From: Nemertoderma westbladi
Taxonomy: Eukaryota; Xenacoelomorpha; Nemertodermatida; Nemertodermatidae
Length of the DNA stretch: 34,889 bases
Assembly: GCA_032718475.1 (NCBI GenBank)
Contig: JAUCBJ010007386.1
Span: forward strand, 1-34,889
Direction of reading: 5' to 3'
The position numbers were made by a program, and so were the translations under genes. The notes under the pieces are model-generated. The model ran no database searches. It had not been told where the DNA came from and worked only from the letters and a program-made list of their open reading frames with translations. Shown one piece after another: positions 1 to 8,942 of this stretch (positions are counted from its first letter, which is position 1; every line of letters begins with the position of its first letter).

Positions 1-672
1 ATATTGGGAAAATTGTGGGTTGATTATTGATATTCTTCAACTAATAACATCCAATTATACTGATACAAAATTACAAACAGTAAAAGCAGTATGACGGTAG
101 GTTAAGATATAATTAGATTGCATTGAATCATTAAGTTATAAATTGGATAGCTTTGATAATAGCTATGCTTTCTATAATTTAGCCTACTAATGTTCTTATA
201 AAAAGGCAGAAAACATTTCGCTATATCAAAACGGTCTTAAAACACTGATAATAAAGTCTCAAAATCATAACAAAATCATAACAAAAAGTCCCGTGACTTT
301 AGCTCTCTTATTTCCCAAGAATCCCGTTCAACACATGTAATCAGCAGTGAGACAGGATAATTTCAGTTCAGTAGCTCGGGATTGGTCGAAATCAGAACTA
401 ACTCAACGCAGGGCTATGGGTAACTGGGGCAACCTTCCCAAGCCGGCTGTCCAATCGAACAGCTCAGATCCCTCCTAAAGGATTCCAACGCCTTGGGGGG
501 GGGGGAACTGGTTAGCAAAGAAAACAAATCAGTCATATCTCAGAAAAACCTTTACAGTAGGTTTCAGAGTATTTTAGCGTATGGGGGAAAAACTGGGTTG
601 CGGGGCGAAGGGCCAGTTACATCCCACAGAAGCTTTTACAATAAGCTAAGCTAATAAGCATTATTTGCTAAA
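1..672. other. AT-rich stretch without a recognised gene
   Basis: I see no convincing reading frame or RNA gene here. The left 300 bases are AT-rich. The 300-600 part is more GC-rich and includes a run of 11 G at 495-505. The short string TTTCAGAGTATTTTAGC at 562-578 recurs at 33039-33055, which could be chance or a trace of a dispersed repeat. Confidence 0.6.
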
Positions 673-1755
673 ATTGAAAGTTACTGATTGGACTGTGTGA
701 TCTGAGCAGTAAATAGGACAAGCAGTAGTGAAAGTTACTGATTGGACTTTGTGATCAGAGCAGTAAATAGGACAAGCAATAGTGAAAGTTACTGATAGGA
801 CTGTGTGATCAGAGCAGTAAATAGGACAAGCAGTAGTGCAAGTTACTGATTGGACTTTGTGATCAGAGCAGTAAATAGGACAAGCAGTAGTGCAAGTTAC
901 TGATAGGACTTTGTGATCAGAGCAGTAAATAGGACAAGCATTAGTGAAAGTTACTGATACTGATAGGACTTTGTGATCAGAGCAGTAAATAGGAAAAGCA
1001 GAAGTGAAAGTTCCTGATAGGACTGTGTGATCTTAGCAGTAAATAGGACAAGCAGTAGTGAAAGTTACTGATAGGACTGTGTGATCAGAGCAGTAAATAG
1101 GAAAAGCAGAAGTGAAAGTTCCTGATAGGACTGTGTGATCTTAGCAGTAAATAGGACAAGCAGTAGTGAAAGTTACTGATTGGACTTTGTGATCAGAGCA
1201 GTAAATAGGACAAGCAGTAGTGCAAGTTACTGATAGGACTTTGTGATCAGAGCAGTAAATAGGACAAGCATTAGTGAAAGTTACTGATACTGATAGGACT
1301 TTGTGATCAGAGCAGTAAATAGGAAAAGCAGAAGTGAAAGTTCCTGATAGGACTGTGTGATCTTAGCAGTAAATAGGACAAGCAGTAGTGAAAGTTACTG
1401 ATAGGACTGTGTGATCAGAGCAGTAAATAGGACAAGCAATAGTGAAAGTTACTGATTGGACTGTGTGATCAGAGCAGTAAATAGGACAAGCAATAGTGAA
1501 AGTTACTGATAGGACTGTGTGATCAGAGCAGTAAATAGGACAAGCAGTAGTGAAAGTTACTGATTGGACTTTGTGATCAGAGCAGTAAATGGGACAAGCA
1601 GTAGTGAAAGTTACTGATAGGACTTTGTGATCAGAGCAGTAAATAGGACAGGCAGTAGTGAAAATTACTGATAGGACTGTGTGTTCTTAGAAGTAAATAG
1701 GACAAGCAGTAGTGAAAGTTACTGATAGGACTTTGTGATCAGAGCAGTAAATAGG
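673..1755. repeat. 54-bp tandem repeat array with a higher-order period
   Basis: About 20 head-to-tail units of 54 bp, each containing GTTACTGATAGGACT and GATCAGAGCAGTAAATAGGA. Unit starts at 727 and 781 fix the period. Two units, near 950 and near 1280, carry an extra ACTGAT and are 60 bp long. The block from about 889 to 1060 recurs almost unchanged from about 1219 to 1390, an offset of 330 bp (five 54-bp units plus one 60-bp unit), so a multi-unit segment was itself duplicated. No coding potential is evident. Confidence 0.95.
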
Positions 1756-1762
1756 GGATGTA

Positions 1763-1905
1763 GGACAATTCGGTCCCGGACAATTCGGTCCCAAAACACT
1801 AAAAAAGGGGACCGAATTGTCCGGGACCGAAATGTCCGGGACCGAATTATCCGGGACCGAATAGTCCGGGACCGAATTGTCCGGGACCGAATTATCCGGG
1901 TTCGA
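1763..1905. repeat. 15-bp repeat array with inverted start, hairpin-forming
   Basis: The unit is GGGACCGAATTGTCC (15 bp). Two units stand in reverse orientation at 1763-1792, then a 15-nt A-rich spacer, then about six units in forward orientation from 1808. Arms 1763-1792 and 1808-1837 are complementary at 29 of 30 positions, so a single strand would fold into a 30-bp hairpin. It follows directly on the 54-bp array. An open frame through it reads as a five-residue arginine-rich repeat, but this is a by-product of the 15-bp period. Confidence 0.9.
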
Positions 1906-2096
1906 ATAGTCGAACAGTAAGTAGTCAGTAGTAGCAGTATGTATAATAATAATAAATAAATATTATATTGAAATTAAAACAAAGACAATACAGGCAGACA
2001 GATTACCATTTTCCCTCTTTCACTGTCATTGGTTACACTGTTGTTATCCTGTTACAACACAAAATAGTTTCATGGTGTTACTGTATGAACCATCTT

Positions 2097-2173
2097 AACC
2101 CTGCGTGCACCGACTGGTGCGATTTGCACCGACTCAAGTCTGGGGGGGTGCCACTCCCATGAAACCGCCCCTG
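2097..2173. other. Possible end of a TTAA-type element
   Basis: The sequence TTAACCCTGCGTGCACC is followed by a GC-rich stretch with two GTGC/GCAC-containing inverted bits. A TTAA next to CCCT resembles ends of piggyBac-like elements, but I see no matching second end. Weak. Confidence 0.15.
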
Positions 2174-2263
2174 GTTACAGAGGTGGGATATTCTAGCCAA
2201 AACTATAAACAATTGTTCTTACAAATTGAGATAAAAGAGCATGTTACAGAGTTGAGATTTTCT
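2174..2263. repeat. Left part of a 69-bp tandem array split by RTE copy 1
   Basis: A unit with GGTTACAGAGGTGGGATATTC, CCAAAACTATAAACAA and TTGTTCTTACAAATTGAG begins here, and the next unit starts at 2254 (offset 69 bp). The same unit continues on the far side of the retrotransposon at 5594-5750. The array is therefore older than the insertion. Confidence 0.85.
2254..2263. repeat. Target-site duplication, 3' side of RTE copy 1
   Basis: GAGATTTTCT lies directly against the (ACT)n tail of the element. The same ten bases occur at 5594-5603 against its other end. Because the target is a tandem array, the second copy could instead be the equivalent position of the next array unit, so the call is likely but not certain. 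Confidence 0.65.
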
Positions 2264-2303
2264 ACTACTACTAGGATCGGCATGCTGCATTGCAGCTGCA
2301 TTT

Positions 2304-4620
2304 TTAAGAATGCTGTGCCGGCTTATCGACAAAATTGCACCGCCACAACTCCCTATCACCCATGCCATTTGCTAGATCATCCGCATCTTCAAGGCCAGTG
2401 TCCTTTAAGATGCGTCTCAAGAAAGTCATGGGCTGCCAACCATGCTTATTCACTCCATGAGGCTGCCAAAGTACAAGATTATGCACTGGCTGGTCCTCAC
2501 GGCGAAAGCAATGTCCTGCAAAGCGGAGGCGATTTTTTTCTAGTGTCAAGCTTGGGGGAACCAATGAGAATCTCCAATGTTATATAGTGTCTGGTTGGAG
2601 ATGTGTGCATTGTACTTGACACAATGAACCCGGCGTAGCATTCTTGTGAATGTGCCATCCAGAGATTTGGTGTCCTCAGCAGTTAGAGCCCAGCATGGAC
2701 TCCCATAGAGGAGTACTGGAACTACTGCTGCTCTAAATAATCGGACCTTAAGTTTCCGATTAATTCTCGGTGACTTCCAAATCCTGGAAAGCCTATTCAA
2801 CGCTGCCCATGCCTTTCCCTTACGTATTCGAAGGTCCTCACCTGACTTCCGGATCCATGATCCCAGGTAACAGAAGTCATCCACATGCTCAAGCATACCA
2901 TCTTTTGAGCTTATGCTCATCCGATCAGAGACTTGCTGAGGACTTTCAAAGTTAACTGTCAAAATTTTGGTCTTTCTGGAGTTAATAAAAAGAAGCAGCA
3001 TGTTCTAATGAGCTGAGGAGCCGTTGGGCTCCCTCTAGTGATTCTGAGAGTACTCCTAAGTCATCAGCAAAGTCTAGATCAGTTAGGTACTTGGCAGGAT
3101 TTCCTCGACTTCTGGAGCCAGTAGGTGGAGTTATCATCACCCCAGCATCATTATGATGATCTAAGGACATGCGTAGAACATAGTCAACAAAAATTATGAA
3201 CAAGAATCGTGCAAGTGTGTCTCCCTGGAGGACACCCCATAACACTTCAAATGGTTCTGAGTCACCGTCAACCGTAGACACAAATGTTGTCGAACCATCG
3301 TATACTGATCTGATTGCTGCAATAATTTCATCAGGAATCCCATATAATGAAAGTATGCTGAACATACGTGAGCGAGAGACTGAATCAAAGGCCTTGAAGA
3401 AGTCAACAAAGATAACAGCCAAATGCCTGTCTTTCTTTTTTGATAACTCTTCAATTATCCTTCTAAGTGCCAAAATGGGCTCCATGGTCCCACGACCTTT
3501 ACGGAACCCATTCTGATTTCCACGGAGCAGTCTCTCAATGGGATCCCTGATGCGATTTAATAGAATTCTATTGTATAGCTTTGCAGCAATCGAGATCAAT
3601 GAGATTCCCCGAAAAGAACCATAGACTGTTAGGTTGCCCTTCTTGGGAACTGGCACCAACTTATTTGTTTTCATTTCTTGTGGGACTCTTGTTGTTCGGT
3701 ACATGTCTACTATGATGGGATAGATGAGCTTTAAACACTCAGGTATTTTAAAGACCTTAGGGGGAACACCATCTACTCCACTGGCACGATTGGTCTTAAT
3801 GCTCTTTGCAGCAGCCTTCACTTTTGTAAAGGAGATATCACCAATGGGAATATCTGGGAGTACAGACTCAGACACTTTTACTTCTATAAAGTTATCAGGC
3901 AATACCCTGTCATTATTGAGGAGCTTTTCAAAGTGGGCCTTCCAACCATTGAGGCGATCGGCTGGTGATTCAGCCTTAACCCTGGTGGTAGGTTGGCTTT
4001 TTCGACCAGCAAGCAAGTTGATTGATCTCTATGCTTGGGATGATTGCCTGCTGTCGTCAGCATCATTGATGGCATCAACCTGTTGGTTTATTAGCTGTAA
4101 ATTAACAGAATACTGCCTGTTCAGGGACCTAGATGCAGCCTTAACTGCATTCTTGGCCGCTGTAGTCTGTTTGAGTCGGGACTCTTTCTGCGCCTTGTAG
4201 AGGTCATTTCGGCACTTCTCAATTTTGTTGTCAGTCCAGGGGGCCCGTTTCCTGTTTCGAGGGTATACAGGAACTGTTTCTGCAGCTGCTAACTTAACTG
4301 CCGCTGTGAAGGCAGTATAGCCCTCACAGTGATCTGCCGCCTCAGAGGCAAGAACCTCATACCTGTTGCTCAGCTGTAGTGTGAAGCTGGATCTCACACT
4401 TGGCTGTTGCAACAGAGAGGACCAGTCGTGCCGCGGCAAGGCAGATTTCGTTGTTCTGCTAGCACGCAGACTAAGTCTTACCTTGGCCACAATAAGGCGG
4501 TGATCACTGTTGAAGGGTCGTAGTGTAAATGCATTACAGTCTTGTATAGAGCTCCTGTATTTCCTACGAAACAGGATATGGTCTATCTGGGACTTGTGAC
4601 CACTGGGTCCACTATGAGTC
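2304..4620 (-). pseudogene. RTE copy 1: endonuclease C-terminus, reverse transcriptase and C-terminal domain
   Basis: The domain that copies element RNA into the target. Going 5' to 3' on the minus strand: SQIDHILFRRKY and SDHRLIVAKVRL (endonuclease end, about 4600-4490), a basic linker, then RT blocks RGISLISIAAKLYNRIL, NQNGFRKGRG, FVDFFKAFDSV, GVLQGDTLA and the catalytic FADD (near 3070), then VDDFCYLGSWIRKSG, FAGHCFRREDQPV and DRELWR near the end at 2304. It is broken by a TAG at 4029-4031 where copy 2 has TGG, by a 10-bp deletion near 2993 relative to copy 2, and by a 1-bp loss near 2571. Gene order and the terminal GHC...DRELW region match endonuclease-RT proteins of the RTE type. The plus-strand frames over this stretch are shadows. 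Confidence 0.88.
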
Positions 4621-5107
4621 CTATATCATCAGCTGAAGCGAGGGCGAGTCGCCAACCGCCCCTCATGTCCTTAATCAGAACCTCATCAGTCTGTCCAGTC
4701 TGCATTCGGTGCTCTTGAACACCCACTGCACTAAGAGAAAGCTTATCTGCCAAGGCAGTCAGCTCACCTTGTCGCATTGGGGACCCGAGTGTTAGGGTGT
4801 TTACTGAGGCTAGTCTAGTGACTTGCCTCAGATTCACCAATGGCTTTGTTGGTCGGGGTGGAACAGGAGAGTAGCCTCCAACTCCAGAATCCCTCTCCCC
4901 CTCACAATCTGGCCTCCCTGGTGACCCAGGGTTTGGGCCAGAAAGGTCATCAGGAAAGGGACTCAAATAATTGTTTGCCGCTCTCTCTCCAGTAGGGGGT
5001 GAGACAGGCAGCCGGTCAGGAGATATCTGACGCCTGTGAGGCCGATTGTGTCCAGTCATTCTACTGGCCTCTAGTGGCTGGACCTCCGCATTACTAATGT
5101 AATCCAT
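4583..5107 (-). pseudogene. RTE copy 1: N-terminal region and start of AP-type endonuclease
   Basis: A frame of 174 codons starts with ATG at 5107. Residues 1-90 are Pro/Arg/Ser-rich and I recognise no domain in them. From about residue 95 the frame resembles the first part of an apurinic-type endonuclease: a strand ending SVNTLTLG, then LSLSAVGVQEHRMQTG. The QEHR glutamate sits at the metal-binding position of this family. The frame is colinear up to LALASADD (about 4640) and then jumps directly to sequence that belongs near the endonuclease C-terminus, read here out of frame, before a stop. Compared with the plus-strand relic at 8943-9400, the central part with the GDFNA motif is deleted. 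This copy cannot make an active endonuclease. The leader upstream (5110-5593) is probably 5' UTR. Confidence 0.7.
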
Positions 5108-5593
5108 AGTGGGGGTTGGGGGTGCTTTTTTGCCGAGTCAGCTCCCGGGGCAAATACCACACCCTGGTTTGCCATTCCACAGGGTGGGTGTCGCAGTGGA
5201 GTCAGATATGAGGCCCATCACCCATATCTACTCTGGCGCACATGACCCACCATTGGCTGTGCAGCTCATCTGCCGGGTCATGCCCTGTACCCCTGCTGCC
5301 AGGTGCAGGTCGCAGTGAAGTGCACTCAGAGTGGACATGAGAACACTCTACTCCTGACCAGCCATTGGTAGATCACCATCTGCCTGGCCAGGCCATATAC
5401 CCCTGCAGCCAAGTATATGGGTCCTTAATCCAGGACCAAGGGCGTCCTTATCCCAGAACGAAGGGGGTCCTAGTTACAGGACCAGATTTGCCCTAGTAAG
5501 AGGGTCTATGCAGCTACAGGTGGCACCTCCTTCATTCTGCATGGAGGTGGCAAGTTTTCTTGATCAATGACCTAGAATACCTGACCTGACCAG

Positions 5594-5750
5594 GAGATTT
5601 TCTAACCAAAACAATAAACAAATGTTCTTATCAATTGAGGTAATGGAGCATGTTGCAGAGTTGCGATTTTTAACCAAAACCATAAACAATGTTGTTACCA
5701 ATTGGGGAAACGAGCAGGTTACAGAGGTGAAATTTTATAACCAAAAAAAT
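5594..5750. repeat. Right part of the 69-bp tandem array
   Basis: Two to three units begin at about 5594, 5663 and 5729, sharing TTTTCTAACCAAAACAATAA and GGAGCATGTTGCAGAGTTG with the units at 2174-2263. Divergence between units is about what one expects of an old minisatellite. The first ten bases double as the target-site duplication of copy 1. Confidence 0.85.
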
Positions 5751-5793
5751 ATATACTGGTACTTCAAATCCCAATGTCAATAAAAAATAGTTA

Positions 5794-6003
5794 TAATGAT
5801 TAATTTTAGTGGATAATGATTAAACTTAGTGAAAAAACGCAATAAAAATATTGGAAGAATGATTAATTTTAGTGGAAAGATTTAGTTTAACAAATGATTA
5901 ATTTTAGTGATAAAAAACTAATTGTGAATGTTAATGATTACAGTCAAAATGTTAATTTTGATACGTAAATGTTAATGCTGATAGACTAAATGTTACTGTT
6001 GCT
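5794..6003. repeat. Short AT-rich degenerate direct repeats
   Basis: AATGATTAATTTTAGTG or close variants occur at 5794, 5815, 5858 and 5892, followed by a second series built on AAATGTTAATGCTGAT and AAATGTTAATTTTGAT. Spacing is irregular (21 to 43 bp). No function can be assigned. Confidence 0.7.
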
Positions 6004-6095
6004 TTCTAACTATTGTATGACTATCACTTGTTGGGCGCCGTATAGGCCAACTACAATACTCAAAAAATTTTGTTATCAGTAAAATGTATAATATT

Positions 6096-6167
6096 TGGAG
6101 ATGACGAGGATTGAACTCGTGGCCTTTCGAATGCGAATCGAACGCTCTACCACTGAGCTACATCCCC
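6096..6167 (-). tRNA. tRNA-Ala (anticodon CGC)
   Basis: On the minus strand, 72 nt fold as a complete cloverleaf: acceptor GGGGATG with CATCTCC, D stem GCTC/GAGC, anticodon stem TTCGA/TCGAA with loop TTCGCAT (anticodon CGC, reading GCG alanine codons), a five-base variable loop, and T arm ACGAG/CTCGT with TTCAATC. The acceptor has the G3:U70 pair (G at 6165, T on the sense strand near the 3' end) that marks tRNA-Ala. The discriminator base is A. No intron and no encoded CCA. The internal promoter boxes TAGCTCAGTGG and AGTTCAATCC are intact. A TTTT run on the sense strand at 6084-6081, about a dozen bases downstream, can terminate RNA polymerase III. It could still be a dead SINE-derived copy, but I see no defect in the fold. 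Confidence 0.93.
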
Positions 6168-7346
6168 ATATGTGAACACAGGCCTACTTTCTGGATAGAA
6201 TTAGTAAGCATTCGTAGTTTCCAACAACCGCCATGAGACAGGTGAACTATCGCAGGATACAGGCTTTGCTTGTTGCTAAAGATTAAAGCGAAATGGAAAT
6301 TCATCCACTAAAGGTGGAGGGAGGTGAATATCTGCTTCAAATGCAATGCATTATTCTCATTACTGTAGGATTTCTATAAATATTTTTTTTGTGTGGGGTT
6401 GTGGGGGGGGGGGGGGGGGGGGGGGGACATGATTGAATCCAACTCTCTGAAATAAGACACCCTAATCCAGGATATAGTGTTTTATTTCAGTCGGGGATAC
6501 TGAACCGTAGCGCAGTACACAGCCAGCAGTGGTGTTGGTAACTAGTGCGTTAGATAGGATTGGTGGTGGGTAAGAGTACAGTAACTCAACTGTATTGTGG
6601 CCCATGAGTATCACAGAAAAATTAGTAAAAAAAGAGTAAAATTTACTTAAAAAAACTTCTTACAAAAATATTTTCCTAAAATAAAAATTTGCAAAAATAA
6701 AAAAAAATGCAAAGTTTCTGGAATTTTTAGGATTTAAAAAAAAAATACTCTGATTTAATAAAATTGGAAAAAGTAATATTTCAGAATATTGTGTATTGTG
6801 AAGTATATATATCTGTAATAAGTTGTTTTTGTATCAAAGGTGGGCACTGGGCCTAATAATACAGTATCACATTCTCCAATATCAACACATTTCCAACAAA
6901 TGTAACACATTTCCAAAGTTTACGATATCGTCTAATTTTTAGTTTAAATTTGTCCTGTAAATTTCCATTTGAATTCTTCAAATTTGAATTTTCCATTTCC
7001 ATTTTTCATTTTCCATTGAAACGTATCCAAAAATGCCGTAATCAACAAGGTACGATATTTTTCAGTGTCATATTCGTTATCAGCATCCCAAAAACCCATG
7101 GTCATAATTCGTGCCCCTGAGGGCACATTCAGAATTACCAAAAAATCTCGAATGTTACATTTCAGTTCTATAATCGTGATCAGCATCCGAAAATCCGCTA
7201 TACATAAAAACCGCTAGTGCAGTAGATGGTTTTCCAATTGATGACTATAAAATTCGTGAGTGTTTGTGCTCATTCACCCAATTATCGTGAACATGTACAG
7301 ATCAAGGAGATGAAATGAAAACAAATACGTTGGTCCCGGCCTGTGA
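6168..7346. other. Intergenic stretch without a recognised gene
   Basis: AT-rich. It contains an uninterrupted run of 24 G at 6403-6426 and an imperfect 100-bp duplication at about 7000-7200, in which CAGCATCC at 7081 and at 7181 marks equivalent positions. A minus-strand frame of 80 codons (7186-6944) runs through that duplication and shows no domain I know, so I do not call it. Confidence 0.55.
7000..7200. repeat. Imperfect 100-bp tandem duplication
   Basis: TTCAGTGTCATATTCGTTAT followed by CAGCATCCCAAAAACCC (7060-7097) matches TTCAGTTCTATAATCGTGAT followed by CAGCATCCGAAAATCC (7160-7196). The offset is 100 bp. The rest of the unit is more diverged. It includes a small GTGCCC...GGGCAC stem near 7112. 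Confidence 0.55.
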
Positions 7347-7725
7347 AACTTAACAATCTACGCTACGGATCTTTTCGTAGAATATCATCGATCTCGATCA
7401 TTGATCGCTGCACAGCTATACAATAGAATTGTATTAAATCGCATCAGGGTTCCTGTTGAGAGACTGTTACGTGGGAACCAAAATGGGATCCACAAAGCTC
7501 GTGGGATCCTTCGAGATTATTCTGGCACTTAGAAGGATAATTGAAGAGTTATCATAAAAGAAGACAGCCTGCTTGTTGTTATCTTTGTTGACTTCTTTAA
7601 GGCCATCGATTCAGTCTCCCCACCACGTATGTTCAGCATATTTGCACCATATGTGATTCCTGAGGAAATTATTGCAGCTATCCGACATCTGCATGATGTA
7701 AATTTATGTCTACTGTCACGGTAGC
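7347..7725 (+). pseudogene. Old RTE relic, reverse transcriptase core
   Basis: This is the same family as copy 1 but on the plus strand and clearly older. It covers the part of the RT from the RGISLIS block through NRIRVPVERLLRGNQNG to the strand with VIFVDFF and the following IPEEIIAAI helix, ending at the equivalent of FVSTVDGD, well before the FADD motif. The relic is broken by a stop after RRIIEELS, and by indels around 7490-7520 and 7640. By eye the nucleotide match to the minus-strand copies is roughly 80-85 percent in the best stretch. Both ends stop abruptly, so it is an isolated fragment. Confidence 0.8.
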
Positions 7726-7988
7726 CGGCTAGGTCATATAGTGGTCCTGGTCAGGTGGCCGGGTACCGAGCGGGGTGGTGCAGATCTATTGAGGTAGAGG
7801 TCTGTTTTTACTGGTGTTGTAGGGGACGGGTGTTTCTGACCTGGACGTTGGGGGAAATAGTTTCTTGTCTTTGCATCCATGTATAGTATAATATAACAAG
7901 TTACCAGTAATAGCACAAGTCTGAGCCCGGTGTGATTGCACAAAGAACTCTGGGTCAATGATGAAAACTGTCAGTAATAAACAACACG

Positions 7989-8608
7989 TTCGTGGGGACT
8001 TCGCGCAGCACGTAGTCGGCAAGCCTTGGCATACGGTTCATATAGAGCAAATGGGGCATGTCTAGTTTGGACCCCATATCCCATGCAATAAATGTATTCA
8101 TTCGATTTACAATCATATGTTAATCCGCTAGGTGGTGTCAAATTGTTATTCTGCAATTTCGTACTTACCAGTGCAGCACTGTACAGCAGTACCGTACCGG
8201 TAGGCCTATGTCATTACTTCTGAGACTCTAGCGGATCCCCAATTAAATGTCTTAACTTTTCAATTTCGTAAAAGATAGACTTCATGATTCTCTACAGGCC
8301 ACCAAAATTTCAGCTCAGGAAAATGAGGCCTTCCCGAGAAATTTAACATTTTCTAAAAACCACATAATCTGTCGTAGCTGACGTCAGAATGCATGATTTT
8401 TCACCAAACTTTACAAACTTTCTAAACTTTCTCTCTACTACTTACCTACTAAGTTTGGTTCAATTCCGAACCAGCGATGCCGAGAAATTCGCGTTCAAAC
8501 ATTTACCAGACAGACAGACGGACGGACAGACAGACAGACGGACATGCCCCATTTGCGCTATATGAACCCTTATGCCAAGGCTCGCCGACTACGTGTCTCG
8601 CCCCACAA
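7989..8608. mobile_element. Repeat bounded by a 60-bp inverted pair, with a GACA/GACG tail
   Basis: 8003-8063 and 8541-8602 are inverted copies, containing ACGTAGTCGGCAAGCCTTGG and GCAAATGGGGCATGTC with few mismatches. The right arm is immediately preceded by a (GACA/GACG)n tract at 8508-8541. Just upstream of the tract is a moderately conserved-looking block, GTTCAATTCCGAACCAGCG. No transposase frame lies between the arms. Two readings are possible: a non-autonomous inverted-repeat element, or two oppositely oriented copies of a SINE 3' end. The tetranucleotide tract next to a hairpin-like tail resembles dispersed SINE-like repeats of marine invertebrates, which favours the second. Confidence 0.6.
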
Positions 8609-8942
8609 CTGTAAAGCTAAAGCGGCCTCTCAGCAAGTGAGATGCCTGAACACTAAAGTACAAATTGTAGTTACAGTGGTATTACCTACAGATAGATCGA
8701 GAGAGGCTAACGGGTTCTGTCCTGACCAGTCGGTGTCAGGAGCAGTTGTTTTGCTATTGGCTGGGTGCCATTTGATTAATGGGTGTTTGTCTTAATTAAT
8801 CTCGCTCTCACTCTATCTATTGGTGGCGACATAATGTTAGGATGTCGTCACCTTGTAGGTTAGTTACAATGCACTGTACCAATAAATATATACTAAACAA
8901 TAGTTCTACACTAATATGTGGGTAATGCTGGAATTGGTCTTT
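8609..8942. other. Unassigned stretch
   Basis: No gene recognised. A small hairpin lies at 8822-8852 (GGTGGCGACAT against ATGTCGTCACC, one mismatch). Confidence 0.5.

Larger units (their letters stand above)
2264..5593 (-). mobile_element. RTE-like non-LTR retrotransposon, copy 1 (near full length, internally deleted)
   Basis: The element reads on the minus strand. Its 3' end is at 2264-2275, in a short (ACT)n run (TAG repeats on the sense strand). Its 5' end is placed at 5593 from the flanking GAGATTTTCT duplication. From 5593 down to about 5110 lies a GC-richer leader without a long frame and with imperfect internal duplication, then an N-terminal and endonuclease start (5107-4620), then an endonuclease C-terminus, linker, reverse transcriptase and C-terminal domain (about 4620-2304). 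The middle of the endonuclease is missing. The boundary is inferred from the duplication. Assignment to the RTE group rests on motif resemblance, not a phylogeny. Confidence 0.8.

Noticed and set aside
673-1755. CRISPR-like regular repeats
   Set aside because: Units are contiguous with no unique spacers, in an animal-type genome. This is a minisatellite.
1735-1920. A 61-codon frame with an IVRDR repeat
   Set aside because: It follows mechanically from a 15-bp repeat (five codons) without a stop.
2105-4200. Plus-strand frames inside RTE copy 1 (for example at 3196-3516 and 3724-4200)
   Set aside because: They are antisense shadows of the RT frame and recur in copy 2 at the equivalent positions for that reason.
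6500-6545. A second tRNA-like A box (TAGCGCAGTACACAG)
   Set aside because: No B box at the right distance and no cloverleaf could be folded.
6944-7186. An 80-codon minus-strand frame
   Set aside because: It runs through an imperfect 100-bp duplication, and I recognise no family.
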